Origin: Pseudomonas frederiksbergensis
GTDB taxonomy: Bacteria > Pseudomonadota > Gammaproteobacteria > Pseudomonadales > Pseudomonadaceae
Direction: 5' to 3'
DNA length: 64,000 bases
Assembly (NCBI RefSeq): GCF_001874645.1
Contig: NZ_CP017886.1
Location: forward strand, 1,860,001 to 1,924,000
Shown here: in pieces, positions 50,326-58,587 of the stretch
How positions within the stretch are numbered: position 1 is the stretch's first letter
How the letters are laid out: the number at the start of each line of letters is the position of its first letter
Notes under the pieces: model-generated
What the model was told of the DNA's origin: nothing
What the model saw: the letters and a program-made list of their open reading frames with translations, nothing else
The model's database searches: none
Program-made: the position numbers and the translations under genes

Positions 50326-51945
50326 ATGTCAGGTTTACACACCCAATCGCAGGAAAACCTCAAACACGAAGATCGAATCATTGCCGATCTGGATCAGCTG
50401 TTTACCGAACGTGGCATTGCCATTTCCGGTGACGGTAATCATCTGACACTGATGATTCACAGCCATCAAGGCCCCAAACATCACACACCCGGTCTGACTG
50501 GACAATCGCTGAAAACCCAGCCTTCACTGCGCTTCGAAGGCGGAGAACACACCGCCATCGGCGATGCCACCCTGCTGCGTTTCGTCAAAGACGCACCGGC
50601 AATTGCGGCCTGGCAAGTGCCCTTGCACCTGCCCAATGGCTTGGCGCTGACCTACGGCCAAATCGTTTCGTTAGGCGGTGATTTCTACGGCATTCCCGAC
50701 CAGCCGATCTGCGACGGCGCGACCCCGGTTGATCGCATCCAGCGCTTTACCAACGCGTTCAACTCGCTGGCCGTATTGCCAGCGTCGCGAGCAGAAGCCG
50801 GGCTGATTCTCGGCGTGATGCAGAAGGAAATCGTCGCCGCCAACCAAGCGATCAAGGACGGCAAGCAACCCCACGAGGCCTACGACGCCCTGGGTGATAC
50901 GTTGTCCGAAGAGTGGAACAAGATCACTGGCGGTGGCAGTTTCGTCTCGGCACTGTTTCCCCTGGGGCGTTATCTGAAACTGGCGGCGAACAACACCGAC
51001 CACTTCGGCGAATGGGCGCTGCTGGCGTATATCGCCGGACACACTGCTGCCCTGCAACAGGCCGTTCTGGCACGTAACAGTGGCGATGACAAACAGCTGG
51101 AACTGGCCTACGCGATGAACGCCTTTGCCGATCACTACCTGACCGACCTGTTCTCTGCCGGGCATCTGCGGATTCCGCGTAAACAACTGGCGGCGGTGGT
51201 GACGCCGAGTGACCTGGGTTCGTTGATCACCCGCTTCATGCACGACGAAGACAGCAAATACGGCCTCAACGTGAACAACGCCAACGGCGATCAATGGCAT
51301 GCCTACGGCGACAAACGCTACTTCGACTCGGTCGACAGCGCCAACCGCAGACAGGTCAAACTCGCGGTACAGCGCTCGGCCGATGAAGTCTTCGACACCT
51401 TCCTCAGCGGCGTTATGCCCACCCCTTCCAGCTACGTCGCGCTGAAGTACCTGCCAGACCTTAACGCCGTGAAAAAACCGCTGGGTAACTTCTCCGGGTT
51501 ATTTGTTCTGGACGGCAACAAGGTGCTGCGCCGCAGCGACGTCAACAACCTTAACGACACTAACCGGATCGACAACTGGTGGGGTTGGAGCACCTACCTG
51601 CTGCTCAAGGATTACACCCCGAACAAACCGGCCGGCTATCTGCAATCCCCCACCGTCGCCCCGACGATCCAGGCCGATGGATGGCAGAGTCAAACACCCG
51701 GCGAACCCAACTGGTTACCTGGCAATGCCGTGCGTTACGCCTTCAGCTACAGCCACGGCTTGAACGAGTCCTACATCGGCCCTTGGTCGAATTACGCCGA
51801 ACTGAGCGATCGCTTCCAGCCGACGCTGAACGTTCCGGGCAACGGTGCCTCACGCAACCTCTTCCGCCAGTTCCGTGGTGGCTCGCCGGAGCTGATCGGC
51901 TCGATCGACGCCCACACCACCACGTTCATTGACCGCAACGCCTGA
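50326..51945 (+). CDS. Zinc-dependent phospholipase C-like protein, no signal peptide
   Basis: A 539-residue protein whose helical N-terminal half carries H270-Y-L-T-D274-L-F-S-A-G-H280. This matches the zinc-PLC/S1-P1 nuclease signature (H-Y-x-[GT]-D-...-H, metal ligands H, D, H) except for the two positions before the last His. Other candidate ligands are His226 (NNTDHFGEW), His239, His306 and His325/Asp329 (QWHAYGD); GGDFYGIPDQP (117-127) is also distinctive. From about 440 a beta-rich C-terminal part includes an FN3-like stretch (AVRYAFSYSHGLNESYIGPW). Unlike secreted PLCs it has no signal peptide, so it is made in the cytosol. AAGGAG stands six bases before the ATG. It has its own SOS promoter and is followed by a 63-residue gene after 14 bases. 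The substrate is inferred, not shown. Confidence 0.7.
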   Translation: MSGLHTQSQENLKHEDRIIADLDQLFTERGIAISGDGNHLTLMIHSHQGPKHHTPGLTGQSLKTQPSLRFEGGEHTAIGDATLLRFVKDAPAIAAWQVPLHLPNGLALTYGQIVSLGGDFYGIPDQPICDGATPVDRIQRFTNAFNSLAVLPASRAEAGLILGVMQKEIVAANQAIKDGKQPHEAYDALGDTLSEEWNKITGGGSFVSALFPLGRYLKLAANNTDHFGEWALLAYIAGHTAALQQAVLARNSGDDKQLELAYAMNAFADHYLTDLFSAGHLRIPRKQLAAVVTPSDLGSLITRFMHDEDSKYGLNVNNANGDQWHAYGDKRYFDSVDSANRRQVKLAVQRSADEVFDTFLSGVMPTPSSYVALKYLPDLNAVKKPLGNFSGLFVLDGNKVLRRSDVNNLNDTNRIDNWWGWSTYLLLKDYTPNKPAGYLQSPTVAPTIQADGWQSQTPGEPNWLPGNAVRYAFSYSHGLNESYIGPWSNYAELSDRFQPTLNVPGNGASRNLFRQFRGGSPELIGSIDAHTTTFIDRNA

Positions 51946-51959
51946 TAAGGAAATCACTG

Positions 51960-52151
51960 ATGACTATCAACCTGACACTCGAACTGGCCTCGGGCCAATC
52001 CCTCAACGGAGCACCGCTGGAGTTGCTGGCCAACGGCGTACCGGTTGCTCGGGCGACTGTGGATGACAAGGGCCGTGTGGCGTTTGATACCAGGCCCGTA
52101 ACCGGAAAACTGGCGGTGAGGGTGGATCGTTCGATCCTCAAGACCGGTTAA
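51960..52151 (+). CDS. Small beta-rich protein of unknown function (63 aa)
   Basis: I do not recognise a named family. It starts 14 bases after the double stop of the phospholipase-like gene with its own TAAGGAAA ribosome site, so they are one operon. The pattern (TINLTLELASGQSLNGAPLELLANGVPVARATVDD, then GRVAFDTRPVTGKLAVRVD) resembles a short transthyretin- or carboxypeptidase-regulatory-like beta-sandwich. There is no signal peptide, membrane segment or cysteine. It may be an accessory or inhibitory subunit of the enzyme encoded next to it, but nothing proves this. Confidence 0.6.
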   Translation: MTINLTLELASGQSLNGAPLELLANGVPVARATVDDKGRVAFDTRPVTGKLAVRVDRSILKTG

Positions 52152-52284
52152 GCCCAGCACCACTGCGCCGCAGTCTTGTAATGCTTGGTCATGATCGTTT
52201 CCAGTACGTCATGAAAGAGCACTCTACAGTGTGTCGCCGCCCCTGAATGGTCACGGACGGCTTCACATGGAGTGATGACTTATC

Positions 52285-52662
52285 ATGAGTTTTTCGATCC
52301 CGATGCTGACCCAATTCCCTGTCAGCACACCTGCAAAGGAAACGACGGTCACGTTATCGAGCCTGAGTGGCGCCCTGAAAGTCCAGATTCCTGACTCAGA
52401 CGAAATCCCCGCAAATTGGGGCGTTTATCTGATCCTCGGAGCGGATTATGAATCCCCTGACTGGGCCGGCCCTGAAGAACCCACCGGAGTCTACGACGAC
52501 GCCTGCGACGACCTGATAAAAGTAACGGGCGTTGAACTGGAAGTGCCTGAAGCAGAGCTGGAAAAATACAAGAACAGCACCATCGAACTACGTTACAAGT
52601 TCTCGGATGAGTCCAGCTTGACTCCGTGTTCGGAACCCGTAGTGCTTCGTATCGAAGACTAA
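52285..52662 (+). CDS. Hypothetical acidic protein (125 aa)
   Basis: Not recognised. The product is strongly acidic, beta-rich and without signal peptide (MSFSIPMLTQFPVSTPAKE...). The middle DWAGPEEPTGVYDDACDDLIKV is very Asp/Glu-rich, and two cysteines are present. The alternating hydrophobic pattern (VTLSSLSGALKVQIP; STIELRYKFSDESS) suggests a beta-sandwich. A GGAGTGA ribosome site lies nine bases before the ATG. A 133-base gap with no clear terminator or promoter separates it from the 63-residue gene, so it could share the SOS transcript. It ends 24 bases from the convergent regulator gene. Confidence 0.6.
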   Translation: MSFSIPMLTQFPVSTPAKETTVTLSSLSGALKVQIPDSDEIPANWGVYLILGADYESPDWAGPEEPTGVYDDACDDLIKVTGVELEVPEAELEKYKNSTIELRYKFSDESSLTPCSEPVVLRIED

Positions 52663-52686
52663 GCGCTCACCCGATCAGCCCCTCTA

Positions 52687-53442
52687 TCAACGCTGCGCCT
52701 CTGCCTCTTCATGAGCATGGCGCAGTCGTTCGCGGCTGTTGGTCAGGTGCAGGCGCATGGCCGCACGAGCCGCATCCGAATCCTGGCGGGCAATCGCCTC
52801 ATAGATTTCTTCGTGCTCGCGAGCCAGACGATTCATGTAGTGCTGCTGGTCATCGTGGGCCAGCCGCGCAGAATTGAGCCGGGTACGCGGAATAATGCTC
52901 GTGCCCAGGTGGGTCATGATATCGGTGAAATAGCGGTTGCCGGTGGCCAGCGCAATCTGCAAATGGAACTGGAAGTCCGATACCACCGCATCGCCTGCGT
53001 GGGCTGCGCTTTCGTTCAAGGCATCCAGCGCGGCACGCATCAAGGCCAACTGCTCGGGGCTGCGGCGTTGCGCGGCCAAGCCAGCGGACTCCACTTCCAG
53101 ACTGATGCGCAACTCCAGAATCGCCAGCACATCACGCAAGGTCACCACGGTGGCCGGATCGATGCGAAAGCCGCTTGGGCTCGGGGTGTCGAGTACAAAC
53201 GTGCCGATGCCATGACGGGTCTCAACCTGCCCCGCCGCCTGCAAACGCGATATCGCTTCACGCACGACGGTGCGGCTGACGCCATGGGCTTCCATGATCG
53301 CCGACTCGGTGGGCAACTTGTCGCCCCGCTTGAGCATGCCATCGCGAATCTGCTCGGACAGCACCGTGACCAGTTCCTGCGCGAGGCTGCGGCGCTTGCG
53401 GGGAAGACGAGGGGCGTCGATCGGGTTTTCCATGGTGAACAT
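52687..53442 (-). CDS. GntR-family (FadR/FCD subfamily) regulator, likely of the glucarate operon
   Basis: A 251-residue repressor-type protein. The N-terminal winged helix (about 20-85) reads RDGMLKRGDKLPTESAIMEAHGVSRTVVREAISRLQAAGQVETRHGIGTFV. The C-terminal FCD domain (about 105-235) has the Asp/His metal- and effector-binding pattern (SDFQFHLQIALATGN; REHEEIYEAIARQDSDAARAAMRLHL). The start at MFTMENP is chosen because GAG stands at a usable distance; MENP three codons later is the alternative. Its own upstream region contains a copy of the kdgD operator half-site, which suggests autoregulation. It is separated from the operon by the SOS-promoter unit. Confidence 0.85.
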   Translation of the reverse strand: MFTMENPIDAPRLPRKRRSLAQELVTVLSEQIRDGMLKRGDKLPTESAIMEAHGVSRTVVREAISRLQAAGQVETRHGIGTFVLDTPSPSGFRIDPATVVTLRDVLAILELRISLEVESAGLAAQRRSPEQLALMRAALDALNESAAHAGDAVVSDFQFHLQIALATGNRYFTDIMTHLGTSIIPRTRLNSARLAHDDQQHYMNRLAREHEEIYEAIARQDSDAARAAMRLHLTNSRERLRHAHEEAEAQR

Positions 53443-53469
53443 CAGTCTCAGACAAGCGGTTGAGCACGC

Positions 53470-53498
53470 ATCATAGCGCAGCGCGGTTGTACGATCAC
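53470..53498 (-). promoter_or_regulatory. Candidate promoter and operator of the GntR/FCD gene
   Basis: On the minus strand TATGAT (53470-53475) is a -10 about 28 bases before the gene. GTTGTACGATCAC at 53486-53498 (plus strand) differs by one base from the kdgD operator half-site and would cover the -35 region. The -35 itself is weak. Confidence 0.5.
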
Positions 53499-53521
53499 TG
53501 TCGAGCGACAACACATCCGAC

Positions 53522-53599
53522 GTAGGAGCTGGCGTAGCCTGCGATCTTTTGCCTTTAAAAAATCAGATCAAAAGATCGCAGCCTGCGGCAGCTCCTACG
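53522..53599. repeat. REP pair (BIME)
   Basis: GTAGGAGCTGGCGTAGCCTGCGATCTTTT faces AAAGATCGCAGCCTGCGGCAGCTCCTAC across an AT-rich spacer. It lies between the promoter of the GntR/FCD gene and the 3' end of the ABC transporter gene. Confidence 0.85.
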
Positions 53600-53612
53600 A
53601 CAGGGGAAGCGC

Positions 53613-55340
53613 CTACGCGGTGACCGTCTGCTCCAGCAGATGGCCACTGTCGATGCGTACATGCCGTGGATGGAAACGTTTCAGGCTGCTGCGATGGCCG
53701 ACGCTGACGATGCTCAGGCCTGGCAAGTGATCGATCAGTGCCTGATACAGCGACGCCTCATCTTCTTCGTCCATCGCCGAGGTCGCTTCGTCCATATACA
53801 GCCACTGCGGGGCGTAGAGCAACGCACGGGCAAAGGCCAGACGTTGCTGCTCGCCCGGCGACAACAGGCGTTGCCAGTGATTGGCTTCGTCGAGACGCGG
53901 TACCAGATGCGGCAATCGGCACGCCTCCAGCACCTGCACATAGCGCTCATGCGGATAGGTGTCGCCGGACTGTGGATAACTCAGGGCTTCACGCAGGCTG
54001 CCAATCGGCAGGTACGGCTTTTGCGGCAGGAACAGGTAGCGTGCAGCTGGCAAGCGAATACTGCCGTGCCCCGCCGGCCAGAGCCCACCCATCGCCCGTA
54101 GCAAGGTACTTTTACCACTGCCGGAACGGCCACTGAGCATCAGTCGGTCACCTTGCTCCACGGTCATGTCGGCATTGGTCAGCAAATGACGACCGTCAGC
54201 GAGGTCGAGGCCCACATGCTGCACCTTCAACTCATCGCCCTGATGCTGCACATCAATGGCCGGCTGACGCTCTTCGTTTTCACTCATGGCCTGATGGAAA
54301 CTCAGCAAACGGTCGCAGGTAGCACGCCATGAGGCGAGTTCCGAGTACGCGCTGATGAACCAGCTGAAGCTCTCCTGGACGTTGCCGAAAGCCGAGCTGA
54401 TCTGCATCAGTTCACCGAGTTCGATCTTGCCGGCGAAGTAGCGCGGTGCGGCAACCATGAACGGGAAGATGATCGCGATCTGGCTGTAACCGGAAGTGAA
54501 GAAGGTCAGGCGCTTGGACACTTTCATGATGTCCCAGAAGTTGTGCCAGACCTTGCCGAACCGTGTGCTCAAACGCTGCTGTTCGTTCGGCTCGCCGTTG
54601 TACAGGGCGATACTCTCGGCGTTTTCACGAACCCGAACCATGGAAAAACGCAGGTCGGCTTCGAAGCGTTGTTGCTGGTTGTTCAGACCGATCAAGCGGC
54701 GACCGATCAAATGCGTCAGCCAGCTACCAACCGCCGCATAGACCACCACGCACCAGAACATGTAGCCGGGAATGGTAAAGCCAAGCACTTCAATGCTGCC
54801 CGACACGCCCCACAGGATGATCGAGAACGACACCAGGCTGACGACATTGCGGATCAGCCCCAGTCCCAGCCCCAGGGTATTGGAAGTGAAGTTGTTGAGG
54901 TCTTCGGAAATCCGCTGGTCCGGGTTATCGGTGTAACCGCCCTGCTCCAGCTGGTAGTAGTTCTTGTCGCCGAGCCAGCGGGCAAAGTGCTTCTCGGTGA
55001 GCCAGGCCCGCCAGCGGATGGTCAACATCTGGGTCAGGTAGAGCCGGTACACCGCACCGATAATCGCCACCGCGGCAATTGCGCAGAAATACAGGATCAG
55101 CCGCCAGAACGACGCTTCATCCTTCTGTTGCAAGGCGTTGTAGAAGTCTTTGTACCAGGTGTTGAACCACACCGAGATCCCCACGCTGATCAGCGATAGC
55201 GCGATCACCGCGATCAGCAGCGTCCAGGCCTTGCCCTTCTCCTCACTGCGCCAGTACGGCGTGACCATCTGCCAGACACGGCGAAAAAACTGCCCGCGCA
55301 CAGTGTCGTTGACCGCGGAATATTCAGCGTTCTGATTCAT
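53613..55340 (-). CDS. SbmA/BacA-like ABC transporter (fused permease-ATPase, YddA type)
   Basis: A 575-residue half-transporter. An N-terminal SbmA/BacA-type membrane domain (about 25-340, six helices; family motif YTDNPDQRISEDLNNF) is followed by an ABC ATPase with Walker [11 protein letters not shown], signature LSPGEQQRLAFARAL and Walker B WLYMDEATSAMDEED. SbmA/BacA relatives import peptides, including antimicrobial ones, while ABCD-type relatives move acyl chains; the substrate here is unknown. It stands alone between REP sequence and roxR. Confidence 0.88.
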   Translation of the reverse strand: MNQNAEYSAVNDTVRGQFFRRVWQMVTPYWRSEEKGKAWTLLIAVIALSLISVGISVWFNTWYKDFYNALQQKDEASFWRLILYFCAIAAVAIIGAVYRLYLTQMLTIRWRAWLTEKHFARWLGDKNYYQLEQGGYTDNPDQRISEDLNNFTSNTLGLGLGLIRNVVSLVSFSIILWGVSGSIEVLGFTIPGYMFWCVVVYAAVGSWLTHLIGRRLIGLNNQQQRFEADLRFSMVRVRENAESIALYNGEPNEQQRLSTRFGKVWHNFWDIMKVSKRLTFFTSGYSQIAIIFPFMVAAPRYFAGKIELGELMQISSAFGNVQESFSWFISAYSELASWRATCDRLLSFHQAMSENEERQPAIDVQHQGDELKVQHVGLDLADGRHLLTNADMTVEQGDRLMLSGRSGSGKSTLLRAMGGLWPAGHGSIRLPAARYLFLPQKPYLPIGSLREALSYPQSGDTYPHERYVQVLEACRLPHLVPRLDEANHWQRLLSPGEQQRLAFARALLYAPQWLYMDEATSAMDEEDEASLYQALIDHLPGLSIVSVGHRSSLKRFHPRHVRIDSGHLLEQTVTA

Positions 55341-55436
55341 GCTTCAGACTCGATAAAGAAAAGAACAGGCACGAACCGATCATAGATGATCGGCCCGGGT
55401 TGTCGCGAGGTCTGGCGATATTCGTTCAGCGCCGGT

Positions 55437-55997
55437 TCAGCGGCGAACGGGACGTTTCTGCAGTTTGCGCTGTAGCGTGCGCCGGTGCATGCCCAGGGCG
55501 CGGGCAGTGGCGGAGATGTTGCCTTCGTGCTCGGTCAGCACGCGCTGGATGTGTTCCCATTGCAGGCGGTCCACTGACATCGGGTTTTCCGGCACCAGGG
55601 TGTCGAGGTCGGCGTGCTCTGAAAGCAAGGCAGCCAGCACGTCATCGGCGTCGGCCGGTTTGCACAGGTAGTTGCAGGCGCCGCGCTTGATCGCCTCGAC
55701 GGCGGTCGCGATGCTCGAGTAACCGGTGAGGATCAACACGCGCATTTCCGGGTCGAGTTCAAGCAGTTTTGGCAGCAGCACCAACCCCGAATCGCCGTCC
55801 ATTTTCAGGTCCAGCGCGGCATAGTCCGGCAGATCCTGTTGGGCGATGATCAGGCCCTCTTCGGCGGAACCTGCGGTGCTGACGCGAAAACCGCGGCGGC
55901 TCATGGCGCGGGCCATGACGCGGGTGAACGTTGCGTCGTCGTCTACCAGCAACAAATGCGGCAGGTCTTCGCCTTCGACTTGGATATCGTCACTCAT
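55437..55997 (-). CDS. roxR: Redox response regulator RoxR (RegA/ActR family)
   Basis: This is the response regulator of the RoxS/RoxR system that controls the cyanide-insensitive oxidase and other terminal oxidases. The 186-residue protein has a receiver domain (phospho-Asp63 in AALDLKMDGDSG, switch Thr in LILTGYSS) and a C-terminal Fis-type helix-turn-helix (NISATARALGMHRRTLQRKLQKR), which is almost invariant in RegA homologues. The start MSDDIQVEGEDLPH overlaps the roxS 3' end by eight bases. Confidence 0.94.
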   Translation of the reverse strand: MSDDIQVEGEDLPHLLLVDDDATFTRVMARAMSRRGFRVSTAGSAEEGLIIAQQDLPDYAALDLKMDGDSGLVLLPKLLELDPEMRVLILTGYSSIATAVEAIKRGACNYLCKPADADDVLAALLSEHADLDTLVPENPMSVDRLQWEHIQRVLTEHEGNISATARALGMHRRTLQRKLQKRPVRR

Positions 55998-57252
55998 GTT
56001 CGTCTCCTCGGGCGACACGGGGCAGGCGCAGCTCGGTGAGCGTACCGCCTTCCTCATGACTGTAGAGTTTCACTGAGCCGCCAGCGCGTGTCACGCTGGC
56101 CTTGCTCAAAAACAGGCCCAGGCCGAAACCTTTGCCCTTGGTGGTAAAAAACGGTTTGCCGATCTGTTCGGCAATCGCCAGCGGCACACCGGCGCCGTGG
56201 TCGCGAATACTGATGGTCAGCTCGAAGGCATCCCAGTTCAGCGTCACTTCCAGCCCTTCGGGACAGGCATCGGCGGCGTTGTTCAGTAAATTCAGCAAGG
56301 CCTGGGTCAGGTCCGGCGGTGGCGCCAGACGCGGTTCTTCGCCAAGCCCCAGGCGCTGCAAGCGATAAGTTGCTTCGGGACGCATCAGGTGCCAGCGGTT
56401 AAGCGCTTCGTTGAGCCAGGCGCTGACATCCTGCATTTCCACCGCGAGCCGGCGATTGGCTTCGGCGGCGCGAACCAACTGCTGCAAGGACTCTTTGCAC
56501 AGCTTCACCTGATCCTGCAGCACCCTCAAGTCATCTTGCAGCAGCGGGTCGTGATGGTCTTGCTGCATTTCCTTGAGCAGCACGCTCATGGTCGCCAGCG
56601 GCGTGCCCAATTCGTGGGCAGCACCCGCAGCCTGGGTCGCAACGGCCAGCAGTTGCTGGTCGCGCAGGCCTTCTTCACGGCGAATCGCCCGCAGTTCTTC
56701 CTGACGGCGCAGCTCTTCGGCCATCCGCGCGGCGAAGAAAGTGATGACCGCAGCGGCCAGGGCAAAACTCAGCCACATGCCGTAGATCTGCATCTTTTCC
56801 CGGTACATCGGGAACGTTTCCAGCGGGTAGAACTGCGCCAGCAACAAGGTGTACATCGCCAGCGCGATGCCGGAGAGGATCACCGAAAAGCGCCACGGCA
56901 GCGTGACCGCAGCGATGGTCAGCGGCACCAGGTAATAGGAAACGAACGGGTTGGTCGAACCACCGGAGAAATACAGCAGTGCACTGTGGATAAACAGGTC
57001 GCAGGCCAGTTGCACGGCGTATTCGAGCTCGGTCACCGGCCATGAAGTGCGCAAGCGGATCGCGGTAAAGGCACACAGCAGCATCGAGCAACCGAGGGTC
57101 GCCGCCAGTTGAAACCACGGCAGCGGCAGCAGGTTGAACCAGTAGGCGAGCCCCACCGAACCGGCTTGGGCGGCCAGCACCAGGGTGCGGATGAACGTCA
57201 GTCGCCACAGGTTCTGGCGAGTCGCGGAAAGCAGTTGTACGGGGGCGAGCAT
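55990..57252 (-). CDS. roxS: Redox sensor kinase RoxS (RegB/PrrB family)
   Basis: This membrane sensor kinase reports the redox state of the respiratory chain to RoxR. It has six hydrophobic segments in residues 1-175, the RegB quinone-site motif GGSTNPF (97-103), the H-box AAHELGTPLATMSVLLKEMQ (His213) and an ATPase domain with N (LLNLLNNAADACPEG) and G (GKGFGLGLFLSKASV) boxes. The length is 420 residues from MLAPVQLLSATRQNLWRLTF. The frame is open another 39 codons upstream without family similarity. Confidence 0.94.
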   Translation of the reverse strand: MLAPVQLLSATRQNLWRLTFIRTLVLAAQAGSVGLAYWFNLLPLPWFQLAATLGCSMLLCAFTAIRLRTSWPVTELEYAVQLACDLFIHSALLYFSGGSTNPFVSYYLVPLTIAAVTLPWRFSVILSGIALAMYTLLLAQFYPLETFPMYREKMQIYGMWLSFALAAAVITFFAARMAEELRRQEELRAIRREEGLRDQQLLAVATQAAGAAHELGTPLATMSVLLKEMQQDHHDPLLQDDLRVLQDQVKLCKESLQQLVRAAEANRRLAVEMQDVSAWLNEALNRWHLMRPEATYRLQRLGLGEEPRLAPPPDLTQALLNLLNNAADACPEGLEVTLNWDAFELTISIRDHGAGVPLAIAEQIGKPFFTTKGKGFGLGLFLSKASVTRAGGSVKLYSHEEGGTLTELRLPRVARGDEHE

Positions 57253-57501
57253 GAGCTCTCCTGATGAGCGCTCCAGGCGGATCGCGTCGAGTATAACCAA
57301 GCGAGGCCCCCGACAGGCAAAAGTGCGGCAAAGCGCCACATGGAAAAGACAGTACACGTAGCACCGCAATCCCCGTAGCAGCTGGCGCTCCCTCGATCTG
57401 TATAGAAGTTGTAACCGGGTGAACCCGACAATAAAAGCTAGAGTCTGATGGTTTCACGCAGGCTTGGACCCTTACCCCTGCGCACCGCCCAAGGAGCTTT
57501 C

Positions 57502-58218
57502 ATGAACACATTGCGCAGCAGCGCCGCCCTTCTCGCCCTCAGTGCCGGCACCCTCGCCAGCCTGCCGACACTGGCCGCGGACGAACTTCACTACAACCAG
57601 ATTTCCCTGCGCGCCGAAGTCAGCCAGGAAGTGGCCCGCGACCTGATGATCGTGACCCTCTACACCGAAGAACAAAACGCCGACCCGGCCAAACTCGCCG
57701 CCGACGTCAGCACCACCCTGAACAAAGCGCTGGGCCAGGCCAAACAGGTCAAAGACATTACCCTGCGTCAGGGCAGCCGCCACAGCTACCCGATCTACGA
57801 CACCAAGGGCCAGAAAATCACCGGCTGGCGTGAACGCGCCGAATTGCGCCTGGAAAGCCCGAACTTCGCTGCGCTGTCCAAGCTCACCGGCGAACTGCTG
57901 ACCGACCTGAAAATGGGCGGCATGGACTTCGCCATCGCCACCCCGACCCGCAAGGCCAGCGAAGATGCGCTGCTCAAAGAAGCCGTCAACGCGTTCAAGG
58001 CCCGCGCCCAACTGGCCACCGACGCACTGGGCGGCAAAGGTTACAAAATCGTCAACCTGAACCTCAACAGCAACGGTTATCCACAGCCTTACCTGCGCGC
58101 GCCAATGATGATGAAAGCCGCGAGCATGGACTCGGCACCGGTGACCCCGGATGTCGAAGCCGGCACCAGCCAGGTCAGCATGACCGCCGATGGCTCGATT
58201 GAAGTGTTGATGCCGTAA
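57502..58218 (+). CDS. Periplasmic SIMPL-domain (DUF541) protein
   Basis: A 238-residue protein with a signal peptide (cleavage near LAA-DELHYN) and one SIMPL/DUF541 domain, the BP26/OMP28 group that can form channel-like oligomers. Its role is unknown; E. coli YggE lowers oxidative stress. The fold pattern is QISLRAEVSQEVARDLMIVTLYTEEQNADPAKLAADV. The ATG follows AAGGAGC; an ATG 18 codons upstream is not used because the signal peptide begins here. It lies between roxS (divergent) and the dppA cluster, as in P. aeruginosa. Confidence 0.88.
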   Translation: MNTLRSSAALLALSAGTLASLPTLAADELHYNQISLRAEVSQEVARDLMIVTLYTEEQNADPAKLAADVSTTLNKALGQAKQVKDITLRQGSRHSYPIYDTKGQKITGWRERAELRLESPNFAALSKLTGELLTDLKMGGMDFAIATPTRKASEDALLKEAVNAFKARAQLATDALGGKGYKIVNLNLNSNGYPQPYLRAPMMMKAASMDSAPVTPDVEAGTSQVSMTADGSIEVLMP

Positions 58219-58277
58219 CGTCGAAAGAGATCGTTGCATAGATATCTACACATCTCCAGGTTCCGGTCAGATCGCAT

Positions 58278-58360
58278 GTAGGAGCTGCCGCAGGCTGCGA
58301 TCCTTTGATTTTCAGCGTCCTTGCAGACACCAAAAGATCGCAGCCTGCGGCAGCTCCTAC
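58278..58360. repeat. REP pair (BIME)
   Basis: GTAGGAGCTGCCGCAGGCTGCGATCCTTTG faces CAAAAGATCGCAGCCTGCGGCAGCTCCTAC. The 369-base gap from 58219 to 58587 holds this element and then an unmarked stretch that should contain the dppA promoter; I see no strong -35/-10 pair there. Confidence 0.85.
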
Positions 58361-58587
58361 GAGAGACTTGGCGGTCATCAGAGATGTGTCGATACCGATG
58401 GCCATCGCTGGCAAGCAAGCTCCCTGGTTGAACGACGTTCATATGGAAGATGCCTGACCGGCTACAAGGCCAACAACCCGCCGTGTATGCCATAACAGAG
58501 GGGTCCCCCTAACAAACGGATATTTCCGCGCGCCCCATCAACAACGCTACTCTCGGGAAAAGTTGCTGCCAAATCTTCGGGGACTCC

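Noticed and set aside
50326..52662. Prophage or pyocin remnant as origin of the SOS unit
   Set aside because: No integrase, tail, holin, lysozyme or att repeat is nearby, and the neighbours are metabolic genes. Only the LexA box points that way.
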